A DNA stretch of 64,000 nt from Paraburkholderia ultramafica (GCF_902859915.1 NZ_CADIKK010000006.1:124001-188000); one strand, 5' to 3'; numbered from the stretch's first letter, positions 29,868 through 40,243 are shown. Translations and numbers: made by a program. The notes: generated by a model not told the origin, from the letters alone.

Positions 29868-30584
29868 TCATTGCCCCGACCCTTGCCGGGCAACCTTGCC
29901 GGTTTGTCGAGCGGTCTCGCGCTCGCGGCTTTCCTCGCGGCAGCGTGCGAGCAGCGCTTCGAGCGCGCGGTCGGGCATGCCGCTTTCGCGCAGCGCATGC
30001 ACGGTGCGGCTGACGTAATCGAGCGTGCTGCCATAGCGGCCTGACGCGCAGCGGAGCACGGTTTTGACGACGTCGTCGCGCAGCTTGCCGGTGTAGCTCG
30101 GCACGTCGCGGCGCATCACGAAGGCCAGCGCGTCGACGCGCCGGCCGTCGGCGAGCACGCACGGCAGCCATGCCGGACGATACGAGCCCATCGGCATTTC
30201 GCGGCGCCAGAGCGCTTCGAGATGCGGCATCGAGCCAACGGCTGCGAGCCGGAACGCGATGCCGGTGCACGAGCCGCCACGATCGAGCGCGAGCACGAGG
30301 CCCGGCTGTTCAGGCGTGCCTCGATTCACGCGCGACCACAGATACAGCCCGCGATGATAGCCGTGCACCTTCGAGCGGCTCGCTTCGACGGTAGGCAGGC
30401 CGGGGTTCCAGATCAGCGAGCCATAGCCGAACAGCCACAGATCGCTCTTGCGGTCCCAGTCGCGCAGCGTGCATTCGAGCGACGCGCGCAATTCCTCGTC
30501 GGTCAAAAGCCGCGATTCGCCGAGCACTGGCGGGTAGTCCGGGCAGGGCATACGGGTGTCGGCTTCTGGGGACGAGGTGCTCAC
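29868..30584 (-). CDS. Gamma-glutamylcyclotransferase (ChaC family)
   Basis: The 238-residue protein matches the ChaC family that cleaves glutathione to 5-oxoproline and Cys-Gly. The diagnostic 'LWLFGYGSLIWNPG' near residue 50 is the substrate-binding loop, and 'WRREMPMGSYRPAWL' follows the catalytic glutamate region. Length fits. It lies between ybeY and corC on the same strand, an insertion into the usual ybeY-corC pair. Confidence 0.92.
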   Translation of the reverse strand: MSTSSPEADTRMPCPDYPPVLGESRLLTDEELRASLECTLRDWDRKSDLWLFGYGSLIWNPGLPTVEASRSKVHGYHRGLYLWSRVNRGTPEQPGLVLALDRGGSCTGIAFRLAAVGSMPHLEALWRREMPMGSYRPAWLPCVLADGRRVDALAFVMRRDVPSYTGKLRDDVVKTVLRCASGRYGSTLDYVSRTVHALRESGMPDRALEALLARCREESRERETARQTGKVARQGSGQ

Positions 30585-30626
30585 GGTGTGGGTTCGAACG
30601 TGGATGACGTTGGCGGCGGCCGACGC

Positions 30627-31088
30627 CTATCGATACGGATCGGGAAATCCGAGCTTGCCGAGGATTTCGGTTTCGATCGCTTCCATTTCCTCGGCTTCTT
30701 CTTCGACTTCGTGGTCGTAACCTTGCGCGTGCAGCGTGCCATGCACCAGCAGATGCGCGTAGTGCGCGACGAGCGGCTTGCCCTGCTCGGCGGCCTCCTT
30801 CTCGACCACCGGGCAGCACAGGATCAGATCGCCCGTCACCGGATCGTCTTCCGATTCGGCGTACGCGAACGTCAGCACATTGGTCGAGTAGTCCTTGCCG
30901 CGATAGGTGCGGTTCAGCGTGCGGCCTTCTTCGGCATCGACGAAACGCACCGTCAGTTCGCCGTCCGCGAACAGCGCCGCCTTGATCCAGCTGGCCACGG
31001 TGGCGCGTGGCAGCAGCGCCTTGTGTTCCGGCCAGGCTTTGGCGGCGGGGAATTGCAGGTTCAATGTCAGTTTCGGGGCGCGGCTCAT
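30627..31088 (-). CDS. ybeY: Endoribonuclease YbeY
   Basis: The 153-residue zinc enzyme takes part in 16S rRNA 3' maturation and ribosome quality control. The three zinc histidines form H-x3-H-x5-H in '[18 protein letters not shown]', close to the C-terminus, as in all YbeY proteins. '[14 protein letters not shown]' is also conserved. It follows the phoH-like gene after 88 bases. Confidence 0.96.
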   Translation of the reverse strand: MSRAPKLTLNLQFPAAKAWPEHKALLPRATVASWIKAALFADGELTVRFVDAEEGRTLNRTYRGKDYSTNVLTFAYAESEDDPVTGDLILCCPVVEKEAAEQGKPLVAHYAHLLVHGTLHAQGYDHEVEEEAEEMEAIETEILGKLGFPDPYR

Positions 31089-31176
31089 GCGGTGTCGGTG
31101 CGGTGCGTTTTTTGCGTTCGTAGCTTTCGTAGCGTTCGTTGCAGCGGCGGGTTCAGTGGACGCGAATCAACGCCGC

Positions 31177-32247
31177 TCAGCGTGAATCCGCCGGAGCGGC
31201 GGTTTTCTGCGAATGCGCATCGTACGCCTCCACAATGCGCGCGACCAGCGGATGGCGCACCACGTCCGCGCTCGTAAAGCGCGTCAGCGCAATGCCGCGC
31301 ACGTCCGCGAGCACCTGCTGCGCTTCGATCAGCCCGCTCTTGTGGCCGCGCGGCAAGTCGACCTGGGTCGTGTCGCCGGTGACGACCGCCTTCGAGCCGA
31401 AGCCGATCCGCGTGAGGAACATCTTCATCTGCTCGGGCGTGGTGTTCTGCGCCTCGTCGAGGATGATGAACGCGTGGTTCAGCGTGCGGCCGCGCATGTA
31501 CGCGAGCGGCGCGATTTCGATCATCTGCCGCTCGAACATCTTCGCGGTCTTGTCGAAGCCGAGCAGGTCGTACAGCGCGTCGTAAAGCGGACGCAGATAC
31601 GGGTCGACCTTCTGCGCCAGATCGCCCGGCAGGAAACCGAGACGCTCGCCGGCTTCGACCGCGGGCCGCGTCAGCACGATGCGTTTGACCTGGTCGCGCT
31701 CCAGCGCATCCACCGCGCAGGCCACCGCGAGATAGGTCTTGCCGGTGCCGGCCGGACCGACGCCGAAGGTCACGTCGTGCGAGACGATCTGCTTCAGATA
31801 CTCGCGCTGCGCCGGCGTACGGCCGCGCAGATCCGCGCGCCGCGTGTACAGCTTCGGGCCGAGTTCTTCGAGGTCGTCGTCGTCGCCGGCGTCGGCGGGT
31901 TGGTCGAACGGATGGTCCGGATTGCCCGGAAAACGCGGCTCGCCGGCTTCATTGCCGTTGCCGTTCGGCCGATGGCGCGCCGGATGGCGCACTTCGACGA
32001 GCGCGAGCTGGATGTCGTCGACCGACAGCGGCTCGCGCGCATTGTTGTAGAAGTTCTCGAGCGCGGTGAGCGCGAGTTTCGCGCCGCGTCCGCGAATCGC
32101 GATGCGGTGGCCACGTCGCAGCAGTGTCACGTCGAGCGCCTGCTCGATCTGCCGCAGATTTTCGTCGAGCGGTCCGCAGAGGTTGGCGAGCCGCGTGTTG
32201 TCGTCGCGCGGTGCGGTGAATTCCAGATGCTGCTGAGTGGTCTTCAA
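31177..32247 (-). CDS. ybeZ: PhoH-like ATPase (YbeZ)
   Basis: The protein has about 356 residues. It carries the PhoH ATPase domain with Walker A '[13 protein letters not shown]' and Walker B '[24 protein letters not shown]', the second block being highly characteristic. It is a predicted partner of YbeY in rRNA handling. I favour a TTG start at 32247 (KTTQQHLEF follows) because the longer ATG start at 32340 would overlap the end of miaB by about 47 bases and adds unlikely residues; no strong ribosome site supports either, so the start is uncertain. A loop at about 108-125 is Asp/Glu-rich. Confidence 0.9.
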   Translation of the reverse strand: MKTTQQHLEFTAPRDDNTRLANLCGPLDENLRQIEQALDVTLLRRGHRIAIRGRGAKLALTALENFYNNAREPLSVDDIQLALVEVRHPARHRPNGNGNEAGEPRFPGNPDHPFDQPADAGDDDDLEELGPKLYTRRADLRGRTPAQREYLKQIVSHDVTFGVGPAGTGKTYLAVACAVDALERDQVKRIVLTRPAVEAGERLGFLPGDLAQKVDPYLRPLYDALYDLLGFDKTAKMFERQMIEIAPLAYMRGRTLNHAFIILDEAQNTTPEQMKMFLTRIGFGSKAVVTGDTTQVDLPRGHKSGLIEAQQVLADVRGIALTRFTSADVVRHPLVARIVEAYDAHSQKTAAPADSR

Positions 32248-32293
32248 GGCGGTGGGTCGATCCTGTCGGTTGCGGTACGCGGATTGGCGTGGC

Positions 32294-33676
32294 TTAGTGG
32301 GTGGTGGCTGCGTCGTCGTGTACCAGCACGAGTTCGCCACGCAGCGAATGGGGGTACGCGTGGACGATTTTCACGTCGACCATCTGGCCGATCAGCCGCG
32401 TGTGCGACGCGACCGGCGCCGGGAAATTCACCACGCGGTTGTTTTCGGTGCGGCCCGCGAGTTCGTTCGGATCCTTGCGCGCCGGGCGCTCGACCAGAAT
32501 GCGCTCGATCTTGCCGACCATCGAATCGCTGATGCGCTGCACGTTTTCCTCGATGGTGGCCTGCAAGTGTTGCAGACGCTTGAGCTTCACTTCGCGCGGC
32601 GTGTCGTCGTGCAGATTCGCGGCCGGCGTGCCGGGACGCGGGCTGTAGATGAACGAGAAGCTGGTGTCGTACTTCATCTCGTGCACCAGCGCCATCATCT
32701 TGTCGAAGTCTTGTTCCGTCTCGCCGGGGAAGCCGACGATCATGTCGGTGGACAGCGACAGGTCCGGACGGATCGCGCGCAGCTTGCGGATCACGGACTT
32801 GTATTCGAGCACCGTGTAGCCGCGCTTCATCGCCATCAGAATGCGGTCGGAGCCGTGCTGCACCGGCAGATGCAGGTGGCTGACGAGCTTCGGCACCTTC
32901 GCGTAGGTGTCGATCAGGCGCTGCGTGAACTCCTTCGGGTGCGACGTGGTGTAGCGAATCCGTTCGATGCCGGGAATATCGGCGACGTATTCGATCAACG
33001 TCGCGAAGTCGGCGATCTCAGAAGAACCGGGCGTCAGGCCGCCAGCGAATGTTCCACGATAAGCGTTGACGTTCTGGCCGAGCAGCGTGACTTCACGCAC
33101 GCCCTGGTCGGCGAGGCCGGCGATTTCGGTGAGCACGTCGTCCAGCGGACGCGACACTTCCTCGCCGCGCGTGTACGGCACCACGCAGTAGCTGCAGTAC
33201 TTGCTGCAGCCTTCCATGATCGACACGAACGCGCTCGGGCCGTCGACACGCGCCGGCGGCAGGTGGTCGAATTTTTCGATTTCCGGGAACGAGATGTCCA
33301 CTTGCGCGCGGCCGCTTTCGCGGCGCTTGTCGATCATTTGCGGCAGACGGTGCAGCGTTTGCGGACCGAACACCAGATCGACATACGGTGCGCGCGCCAC
33401 GATCGACGCGCCTTCCTGGCTCGCCACGCAACCGCCCACGCCGATGATCAGATCGGGATTCGCTTCCTTCAGCTCGCGCACGCGGCCGAGGTCGGAGAAG
33501 ACCTTTTCTTGCGCTTTTTCGCGCACCGAGCAGGTGTTGAACAGAATCACGTCGGCGTCTTCCGGCGTGTCGGTCTTGACGAGCCCTTCAGCCGCGCCGA
33601 GTACGTCGACCATCTTGTCGGAGTCGTACTCGTTCATCTGGCAGCCAAAGGTCTTTACATAAACTTTCTTGGTCAT
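32294..33676 (-). CDS. miaB: tRNA-2-methylthio-N6-dimethylallyladenosine synthase
   Basis: The 460-residue radical-SAM enzyme methylthiolates i6A37 in tRNAs. It has the N-terminal UPF0004 domain with three cluster cysteines ('[14 protein letters not shown]', '[12 protein letters not shown]', '[11 protein letters not shown]'), the radical SAM motif '[16 protein letters not shown]' (C-x3-C-x2-C) and a C-terminal TRAM domain ending near 'GELVLVHDD'. Start at MTKKVYVKT (33676). First gene of the miaB-ybeZ-ybeY line of genes. Confidence 0.96.
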   Translation of the reverse strand: MTKKVYVKTFGCQMNEYDSDKMVDVLGAAEGLVKTDTPEDADVILFNTCSVREKAQEKVFSDLGRVRELKEANPDLIIGVGGCVASQEGASIVARAPYVDLVFGPQTLHRLPQMIDKRRESGRAQVDISFPEIEKFDHLPPARVDGPSAFVSIMEGCSKYCSYCVVPYTRGEEVSRPLDDVLTEIAGLADQGVREVTLLGQNVNAYRGTFAGGLTPGSSEIADFATLIEYVADIPGIERIRYTTSHPKEFTQRLIDTYAKVPKLVSHLHLPVQHGSDRILMAMKRGYTVLEYKSVIRKLRAIRPDLSLSTDMIVGFPGETEQDFDKMMALVHEMKYDTSFSFIYSPRPGTPAANLHDDTPREVKLKRLQHLQATIEENVQRISDSMVGKIERILVERPARKDPNELAGRTENNRVVNFPAPVASHTRLIGQMVDVKIVHAYPHSLRGELVLVHDDAATTH

Positions 33677-33844
33677 CGAATTTCGCCGGTCGCAGTGGTT
33701 AACCTGGGGGCGTCGTTTAAAAGGTGAGGGGGCCGAACCTGCGGGCAGCGTGCGGACGGGCCGCGGGGCGGCGCCTGGGGCCGCCTTGATCCGCTTCGGA
33801 CCGGCTGATCCGTCCACGCTGCACGTATGCGGCGTAACGCAACA

Positions 33845-34243
33845 TTATAGCCCTTCGCGGAGTGCGGCTTGCCCGCCCGCGTCCGTGCGCGGCAGCTCCG
33901 GCGGCAAGCCCAGCAGGCTTTCCAGTTCGTCCGACAACTGCGCGAAACGCTCGCTCAGGAAATCCAGCAGCACGCGCACGCGCGGCGCCATGAAGCGGTT
34001 GCGGTGATAGAGCGCGTGCAGCGGCGCGTCAGGGTAGCGCCACTGCGGCAGCAGGATTTTCAGACCGTCGGCGCGCAGATCCGCTTCTACATCCCACATC
34101 GACTTGATCACGATGCCGTAGCCGCGCAGCGCCCATTCGCGGGCGACCGCGCCGTCGTTGGTCTCGCGGGCGGATTCGAGCGGCACGGTGTAGTTCTGCA
34201 CTTCGTCGCCGCGCGTGAAGCGCCACTCGTTAAGAGTCGCCAT
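33845..34243 (-). pseudogene. LysR-type regulator remnant (C-terminal third only)
   Basis: The frame encodes about 132 residues that read as the end of a LysR effector domain: 'LNEWRFTRGDEVQNYTVP', 'NDGAVAREWALRGYGIVIKSMWDVEADLRADG', then 'PLHALYHRNRFMAPRVRVLLDFLSERF'. A complete LysR protein has about 300 residues including an N-terminal winged helix; here homology stops abruptly near 34245 and is replaced by the promoter and FMN riboswitch of ribB on the other strand. It has no DNA-binding domain and probably no function. Truncation probably arose by deletion. Confidence 0.8.
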
Positions 34244-34323
34244 CGGGCCAGTAGGGGTTGCGCTGCAGGCCTTGCGCGACTGTTGTATGCTTCGCCAGCC
34301 GGTCGATCCGGCAATCAGTGCGT

Positions 34324-34495
34324 CTTCAGGGCGGGGTGAAATTCCCCACCGGCGGTAGGCCGGCAGCGCGAAAGCGTGAGCCGGTGAGCCCGCGAGCGCC
34401 CGCATCATGTGATCTTCCGGGTATCGGGGAGCGCAGCGGGGTCAGCAGATCTGGTGAGAAGCCAGAGCCGACGGTCAGAGTCCGGATGGAAGAAG
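34324..34495 (+). promoter_or_regulatory. FMN riboswitch (RFN element) upstream of ribB
   Basis: The sequence follows the RFN consensus closely: TTCAGGGCGGGGTGAAATTC then CCCACCGGCGGTA, AGCCCGCGAGCG, GGGGTCAGCAGATCTGGTGA and finally GCCGACGGTCAGAGTCCGGATG. It binds flavin mononucleotide in the leader and lowers expression of the riboflavin gene 140 bases downstream. Confidence 0.96.
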
Positions 34496-34632
34496 ATGTG
34501 CAGATAGTCATGTGCGTTTCCGTCACGCCGCCCGTGCTCCAGGCGGTGCGCGAGCGTCGCTTTGCGCGGCGTTCGACGGCGCGTGTTTGTCTGTTTGCAA
34601 TGCCCTGAAACGTTTTTCGCCCAACTTTTGCG

Positions 34633-35367
34633 ATGAGCGTTTCAACTATGTCCTTTGCTACTTTTCCTGCTCCGTCGACGCTTGCGGACGATGCTTTCGC
34701 CGATCTCCCGCTGCTCGCCACCGAAGCCGTTCCGCCGCGTATCGCCGCCGCGTTGCAAGCAATGCGCGATGGCCGTGCCGTCGTCCTGCAAGACGACCAT
34801 GACCGTGAGAACGAAGCCGATCTGATCGTCTCGGCCGAGCGTCTTTCCGTCGAAACCATGGCGTTGCTGATCCGCGAATGCAGCGGCATCGTTTGCCTGT
34901 GCCTGCCCGACGACAAGATCCGCACGCTCGAACTGCCGCCGATGGCCGTCAACAACGAAAGCCGTCATGGCACCGCGTTCATGGTCTCGATCGAGGCACG
35001 CGACGGCGTGACCACCGGCGTGTCCGCACTCGATCGCGTGACCACGATTCGTGCGGCGATTGCCGATACCGCGAAGCCCGCCGACATCGTGCGCCCGGGC
35101 CACGTGTTCCCGTTGCGGGCGATGCCCGGCGGCGTGCTGGCGCGCCGCGGCCACACCGAAGGCACGGTGGATCTGGCGATTCTCGCGGGTCTGAAGCCGG
35201 CCGGCGTACTGTGCGAACTGATGAACGCCGACGGCACGATGACGCGTGGTGCGGACGTCGAGCGCTTCGCCGCGCAACACAATCTGCCGATGCTGACGAT
35301 CGCCGAGCTGGTGGAGTTTCGCGCGGCGCTGGCGCAGGCGCGCGAATGCGTCGCTGACGAAGCTTGA
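34633..35367 (+). CDS. ribB: 3,4-dihydroxy-2-butanone 4-phosphate synthase
   Basis: The 244-residue protein converts ribulose 5-phosphate into the four-carbon unit of riboflavin. '[20 protein letters not shown]' carries the acidic Mg-binding residues, '[21 protein letters not shown]' and '[29 protein letters not shown]' are the substrate loops. It is a stand-alone RibB, without the GTP cyclohydrolase II domain seen in RibBA. An N-terminal extension of about 30 residues precedes the core; an internal ATG at 34648 is an alternative start. Controlled by the FMN riboswitch in its leader. Confidence 0.95.
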   Translation: MSVSTMSFATFPAPSTLADDAFADLPLLATEAVPPRIAAALQAMRDGRAVVLQDDHDRENEADLIVSAERLSVETMALLIRECSGIVCLCLPDDKIRTLELPPMAVNNESRHGTAFMVSIEARDGVTTGVSALDRVTTIRAAIADTAKPADIVRPGHVFPLRAMPGGVLARRGHTEGTVDLAILAGLKPAGVLCELMNADGTMTRGADVERFAAQHNLPMLTIAELVEFRAALAQARECVADEA

Positions 35368-35412
35368 TGCGCGACGCGCGTGGTGGATGACGCGACGCGC
35401 GCTGCAAAAACG

Positions 35413-35445
35413 AAAGGCCGGTTCGAAAGAGAACCGGCCTTTATT
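35413..35445. terminator. Bidirectional terminator after ribB
   Basis: AAAGGCCGGTTC and its complement form a perfect 12-bp stem around GAAAGA, with T/A runs at the ends; it lies between converging ribB and the HAD gene. Confidence 0.8.
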
Positions 35446-35507
35446 GTTGGCACCGCCGAAGGCGGCGACACCTGTACGACTCTGCGCCTCTACATCTTTA
35501 CGCCGCC

Positions 35508-36194
35508 CTACGACTGCACGTCGCCAAACTCGCCGCGCACGCCGGCTTCGACCAGCGCGGGCAATTCGTCCATGTGCATCATGATGCGCGTCATGCCCAT
35601 CTTGCGCAGCGCGTCCGCGTAGCCATCCGGAATATGGCTCGCACCGACGAAAGCGATCGTCTTCATCCCCGCCGCGCGCGCCGCATTCAAACCGGCGACG
35701 CTGTCTTCGACCACGATGCATCGTGACGGCTCCACGCCCAGCGTCTGTGCGGCGAACAGATACACATCGGGATAAGGCTTCGGCCGCGCCACCTGTTCGG
35801 CGCTGAAAATCCGTTCGCCGAAAATCTGCTGCAAACCCGCGCGCCGCACCGACGCGGTCACACGCGTCATCCGGCTGTTCGATACGACCGCGGCCGGCAG
35901 CGTCACGCGTTGCAAAGCCTCGCGCACGCCGTTGATCGGGCTGAGCGACGCCGCAAGCGCGAGCTCCACATGGTGTTCGATGGTATTGAGAAAATCGGCG
36001 GGCAACGTGATGTCGAAGGACTTCTCGATGCCTTCGAGAAAGCGCGACGTCTGCTGGCCGAATGCGGTTTTAACGACGGGTTCGAAGTCGAGGCCGGGAA
36101 AGGTCGTGGTGAGCGTTTCGAACATCACGCGATCAGCGATGATTTCGCTGTCGACGAGGACGCCGTCGCAGTCACAGATGAGGTGGTCGATCAT
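35508..36194 (-). CDS. HAD superfamily hydrolase (subfamily IA)
   Basis: The 228-residue protein opens 'LICDCDGVLVDSE', the DxD nucleophile motif of the phosphoglycolate-phosphatase-like HAD group, continues with 'AAVVSNSRMTRV' (motif II) and 'KPYPDVYLFAAQTLGVEPSRCIVVEDSVAGLNAARAAG'-type residues (motif III Lys and motif IV acidic ED). Such enzymes dephosphorylate small sugar phosphates; substrate is unknown. It is the next gene after the glpF remnant on the same strand, so a role linked to glycerol use is possible but unproved. Confidence 0.88.
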   Translation of the reverse strand: MIDHLICDCDGVLVDSEIIADRVMFETLTTTFPGLDFEPVVKTAFGQQTSRFLEGIEKSFDITLPADFLNTIEHHVELALAASLSPINGVREALQRVTLPAAVVSNSRMTRVTASVRRAGLQQIFGERIFSAEQVARPKPYPDVYLFAAQTLGVEPSRCIVVEDSVAGLNAARAAGMKTIAFVGASHIPDGYADALRKMGMTRIMMHMDELPALVEAGVRGEFGDVQS

Positions 36195-36305
36195 GCCTGA
36201 AAACGGAAAGCAGGGAGCGCATGAGCGGGACGGTTGCAGGCCCAGGCGCGGAGAATGAAAGCGTCATGATACGTGCTTTCAATCTCCGCGCCGCCGGACG
36301 CAGGA

Positions 36306-36777
36306 TCAGCGCACGTGCAGGTACAGATACAGGCACGCCGCCACCGCGCCGCCCAGCAGCGGACCGCAGACCGGAATCCACGCATAACCCCAGTCGCTGT
36401 CGCGCTGCCCGGGATCGGCAGTAGCGCGTGCATCAGAGCGGCGACAGATCGCGCGCGGGACTCATCGCATAGCCGGTCGGGCCGCCGAGCGAGATGCCGA
36501 TGCCGAGCATCTGCGCCGCCACATAGCCGGGGACTTTGGCCCACGCGAACTTGCCGGCCAGCGCGAGGCTGACCGTCACGACAGGATTCAGGTGAGCGCC
36601 GCTGAACGATGCGGTGACGTAGACCGCGATGAACACGGCCATCGCCCAGCCCATCACGATCACGATCAGGTCCGCGCCTTTGCCTTTGGTGCGCGCGAGC
36701 AGTACGTTGGCGACGGCACCGTCGCCGAGCAGCACGACGAGCGCCGTGCCGATGAATTCCGCAATGTAAGGGGACAT
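36306..36777 (-). pseudogene. glpF: Glycerol facilitator GlpF, broken by internal deletion and frameshifts
   Basis: The reading starts at 36777 with 'MSPYIAEFIGTALVVLLGDGAVAN' and the first aquaporin NPA-type motif 'SGAHLNPVVTVSLALAGKF'. After 'VPGYVAAQMLG' it jumps straight to '[19 protein letters not shown]', which in intact GlpF lies about 100 residues later. The frame then stops at 36433. The missing end is readable in other frames: 'MHALLPIPG', and after a second slip '[18 protein letters not shown]' to a stop at 36306. Both slips fit single-base deletions near 36435 and 36408. Intact family members have about 240-280 residues. The product cannot be a working channel, although glpK and glpD beside it are intact. 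Confidence 0.88.
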
Positions 36778-36889
36778 GCCTGGTTCTTCGAAATAGAGTG
36801 GCCAGCGAAGCCGCTGGAGGCGCGGCTTCGCGATGCCGAAAGCGGTCTGTCGACCGACGCGAACAGGGTGACTGAAGCGCTCGGGACGC

Positions 36890-38389
36890 TCAGGGCGTAT
36901 CGGCCCAGGCCTTCGCGGCGCGGATCGCGCGCTGCCAGCCGTCGAGGCATGCCTTGACATCGGCGTGCGGCAGCGCCGGCGTGAAGCGGCGGTCGAGCTT
37001 CCACTGGCTTTGCAGCTCGTCGACGTCCTTCCAGTAGCCGACCGCGAGACCAGCCAGGTAAGCCGCACCCAAGGCGGTGGTTTCCGACACCTTCGGACGC
37101 ACCGCGTCGACGCCGAGAATGTCCGCCTGGAACTGCATCAGCAGATTGTTCGCACAGGCGCCGCCGTCCACGCGCAATTCGCCGATGCGAATGCCGGAAT
37201 CGGCTTCCATCGCCTTCAACACGTCGAGCGATTGATAGGCGATCGAGTCGAGCGCGGCGCGCGCGATATGCGCCGAGCTCGTACCGCGCGTCACGCCGAA
37301 CAGCGTGCCGCGAGCGCGCGCGTTCCAATGCGGCGCGCCGAGGCCGGCGAAGGCGGGCACCAGATACACGCCGTCGCAATGCGGCACGCCGCGCGCGAGC
37401 GTTTCGATTTCGGCGGCATTCTTGATGATGCCGAGGCCGTCGCGCAGCCATTGCACGACCGCACCGCCGATGAAGATGCTGCCTTCGAGCGCGTAGTTGA
37501 TCTTGTCGCCGATCTGCCACGCAATCGTGGTGACGAGATTATTCTTTGATTCGATCGGCTTGTCGCCGGTGTTCATCACGAGGAAGCAGCCGGTGCCGTA
37601 GGTGTTCTTCACCATACCGGACTCGGTGCACATCTGGCCGAACAGCGCGGCCTGCTGATCGCCGGCGATGGCCGCGAGCGGAATCTTCGACGCGAACACG
37701 GTGGTCTTGGTCGGCCCATACACTTCCGACGACGCCCGCACTTGCGGCAACATGCTGCGCGGAATGTCGAGCGCGTCGAGCAGTTCGTCGTCCCACTTCA
37801 GCGTGTGGATGTTGAACAACATCGTGCGCGACGCGTTGGTCACGTCGGTGACGTGCCGGCCGCCCTTGGTGAAGTTCCACACCAGCCAGCTGTCGACCGT
37901 GCCGAACGCGAGGCGGCCCTGCCGCGCTTTTTCGCGCGCGCCTTCGACGTTGTCGAGAATCCAGCGGATCTTGGTCGCCGAGAAGTACGAGTCGATCGGC
38001 AGGCCGGTTTTCGCGCGGACCTTTTCTTCGAGCCCTTGCGCCTTGAGCTGGTCGCAGAAACCGGCGGTGCGGCGGTCCTGCCAGACGATCGCGTTATAGA
38101 TCGGGTGGCCGGTTTCGCGATCCCACACGATGGTGGTCTCGCGTTGATTGGTGATGCCGATCGCGGCAATCGAGGTGCCGTTCATGCCGGCGCGCGTCAC
38201 GGCCTCCGCGGCGACGCCGGCCTGGGTCGACCAGATTTCCTGCGGATCGTGCTCGACCCAACCCGGGTGCGGATAAATTTGCTGGAATTCTTTCTGAGCG
38301 GTCGACGCGACATTGCCGAGCCGGTCGAACAGCATCGCACGCGAACTGGTGGTGCCTTGGTCAAGCGCGAGGATGTACTGATCCTGCAT
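36890..38389 (-). CDS. glpK: Glycerol kinase
   Basis: The 499-residue enzyme phosphorylates glycerol to glycerol 3-phosphate. The N-terminal FGGY signature region is '[18 protein letters not shown]', the central '[31 protein letters not shown]' and the C-terminal '[21 protein letters not shown]' are diagnostic. Length is normal. It lies between glpD (upstream) and the broken glpF (downstream), so it probably belongs to a GlpR-controlled operon. Confidence 0.97.
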   Translation of the reverse strand: MQDQYILALDQGTTSSRAMLFDRLGNVASTAQKEFQQIYPHPGWVEHDPQEIWSTQAGVAAEAVTRAGMNGTSIAAIGITNQRETTIVWDRETGHPIYNAIVWQDRRTAGFCDQLKAQGLEEKVRAKTGLPIDSYFSATKIRWILDNVEGAREKARQGRLAFGTVDSWLVWNFTKGGRHVTDVTNASRTMLFNIHTLKWDDELLDALDIPRSMLPQVRASSEVYGPTKTTVFASKIPLAAIAGDQQAALFGQMCTESGMVKNTYGTGCFLVMNTGDKPIESKNNLVTTIAWQIGDKINYALEGSIFIGGAVVQWLRDGLGIIKNAAEIETLARGVPHCDGVYLVPAFAGLGAPHWNARARGTLFGVTRGTSSAHIARAALDSIAYQSLDVLKAMEADSGIRIGELRVDGGACANNLLMQFQADILGVDAVRPKVSETTALGAAYLAGLAVGYWKDVDELQSQWKLDRRFTPALPHADVKACLDGWQRAIRAAKAWADTP

Positions 38390-38414
38390 TGTCTCTTCTC
38401 CATGTGTTTTCCGA

Positions 38415-38438
38415 ATCGCCGGACTGGTGACCGGCGAT
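38415..38438. repeat. Inverted repeat between glpD and glpK
   Basis: ATCGCCGG and CCGGCGAT flank an eight-base loop, 26 bases upstream of the glpK start on the minus strand. It lacks a T run; it may affect RNA stability between the two genes. Confidence 0.35.
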
Positions 38439-38604
38439 GGGAGTGGTTTGTTGTTTTAGCCAGGCTGCAACGGGGTGTGATGATGCAGGCCGGCCTGGCC
38501 CAACCGAACGGGTGAGTTAATCGGGTTCATGCAGGCGGCGCATGCGCCCCGTTGCCTTGTGCTGCGATTGCCGGCTATGCGCGTCGTCCATCCAGTCTAT
38601 GCGT

Positions 38605-40137
38605 CTATGCTCTCTGCCGGGCGGGTTCGCGGGCGAACCATGCGTCGATGTCGTGCGTGATCGAATCGAGCGTGCCCGGCTCGACATGCAGGCCGAGTTT
38701 CGAGCGGCGCCACAGCACGTCCTGAGCACTGCGTGCCCATTCGGTATCGCGCAGGTACGTCAGTTCGGCTTCGTATAGACCCGGCGCGAACGCGCGGCCG
38801 AGTTCGGCCACCGAGCGCGCATCGCCGATCACATGCTTGACGCGCGTGCCGTAAGCGCGCGCAAGCCGATGAGCCAGCTCGGCCGGCAGCCACGCATGCT
38901 GCTGCTTGAATTCGTTCAGAAAGCGCTCGAAGTCGGCGCGCGGAATATCGCCGCCGGGCAACGGCGCGCCGACGGTCCACGCGGGCGCGCCCTTTTGCAA
39001 CGCCTGCGCGAGCGTGTCGACCGCTTGTTCCGCCAGCTTGCGGAACGTCGTGATCTTGCCGCCGAACACCGACAGAAGCGGCGCTTCGCCCGCGGGCGCG
39101 TCGAGTTCGAGCGAGTAGTCGCGCGTGACTGCCGACGGATTGTCCGCGCCTTCTTCCTCGAGCAGCGGACGCACGCCCGAATAGGTCCAGCGCACGTCGG
39201 CCGGCGAAATCTTCTGCTTGAAGTAGCGGTTGATCGAGTCGCACAGGTACTGCGTTTCGTTGGCGTCGATCGCCACGTGCGACGGGTCGCCGCGATATTC
39301 GAGGTCGGTCGTGCCGATCAGCGTGTAATCGTGTTCGTACGGGATCGCGAAGATGATCCGCTTGTCCGGGTTCTGAAAGATGTACGCGTGGTCGTGTTCG
39401 AACAGGCGCCGCGTGACGATATGGCTGCCTTTCACGAGGCGCACGCTGTGCGACGTTTGACGGCGTCCGAGTGCGCCGGTCAACAGCTCGCCAACCCACG
39501 GACCCGCGGCGTTCGCGATCGACGCGGCACGCACGTCGAGGGTCGTGCCGTCCGCGCGCCTGAGTTGCGCGCGCCATTCGCCGCCGGCGCGCACCGCGCT
39601 GACGAGCTTCGTGCGCGTGAGAATCTTCGCGCCGTGCTCCTGCGCATCGAGTGCGTTCAGCACGACCAGACGCGCGTCGTTGACCCAGCCGTCCGAGTAC
39701 ACGAAACCGCGCTTGATCGAGTCGATCAGCGGCGCGCCGGCCGGATGGTTGCGCATCACGATGCCGCGCGACCCCGGCAGCAGTTCGCGCCTCGCGAGGT
39801 GGTCGTACAGGAACAGGCCCGCGCGGATCAGCCAGGCCGGGCGCAGATCGGGCATGTGCGGCATCACGAAGCGCAGCGGCCACATGATGTGCGGTGCGGC
39901 GCGCAGCAGCGTTTCGCGCTCCTGCAGCGCTTTGCGCACCAGTCCGAACTCGCCGTATTCGAGGTAGCGCAGGCCGCCGTGAATCAGCTTGGTGCTTGCC
40001 GACGACGTATGCGATGCCAGATCGTCCTGTTCGCAGAGCAGCACCGACAGGCCGCGGCCGGCCGCATCGCGTGCGATCCCTGCGCCGTTGATTCCGCCGC
40101 CTACGACGAGCAAATCGTATCTCGAGCCTTGCGTCAC
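38605..40137 (-). CDS. glpD: Aerobic glycerol-3-phosphate dehydrogenase
   Basis: The 510-residue FAD enzyme oxidises glycerol 3-phosphate to dihydroxyacetone phosphate at the inner membrane and passes electrons to quinone. 'YDLLVVGGGINGAGIARDAAGRG' is the N-terminal FAD loop, 'SSASTKLIHGGLRYLEYGEFGLV' the family signature, and 'LSVFGGKITTFRKLAEQA' the C-terminal block. A C-terminal alpha-helical domain ends the protein. Palindromic TTCG repeats upstream look like GlpR sites. Confidence 0.97.
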   Translation of the reverse strand: MTQGSRYDLLVVGGGINGAGIARDAAGRGLSVLLCEQDDLASHTSSASTKLIHGGLRYLEYGEFGLVRKALQERETLLRAAPHIMWPLRFVMPHMPDLRPAWLIRAGLFLYDHLARRELLPGSRGIVMRNHPAGAPLIDSIKRGFVYSDGWVNDARLVVLNALDAQEHGAKILTRTKLVSAVRAGGEWRAQLRRADGTTLDVRAASIANAAGPWVGELLTGALGRRQTSHSVRLVKGSHIVTRRLFEHDHAYIFQNPDKRIIFAIPYEHDYTLIGTTDLEYRGDPSHVAIDANETQYLCDSINRYFKQKISPADVRWTYSGVRPLLEEEGADNPSAVTRDYSLELDAPAGEAPLLSVFGGKITTFRKLAEQAVDTLAQALQKGAPAWTVGAPLPGGDIPRADFERFLNEFKQQHAWLPAELAHRLARAYGTRVKHVIGDARSVAELGRAFAPGLYEAELTYLRDTEWARSAQDVLWRRSKLGLHVEPGTLDSITHDIDAWFAREPARQRA

Positions 40138-40182
40138 CTGCCGTGTCCTCTGCGTTGTGCCTGAAAAGCCGTTTGGAAAATC

Positions 40183-40243
40183 TATCGAACGAGGTGTGTT
40201 CGTTTTCGAACTTTAATGAACATATTCGAAAAAGTAAAGTTCG
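40183..40243 (-). promoter_or_regulatory. Probable GlpR operator region upstream of glpD
   Basis: GTTCG and CGAAC flank TTTT at 40198-40211, and further ATCGAAC, ATTCGAA and AAGTTCG half-sites lie at 40184-40243. GlpR operators in enterics are built from TTCG/CGAA half-sites. The glpR gene lies 2 kb away. Confidence 0.65.
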
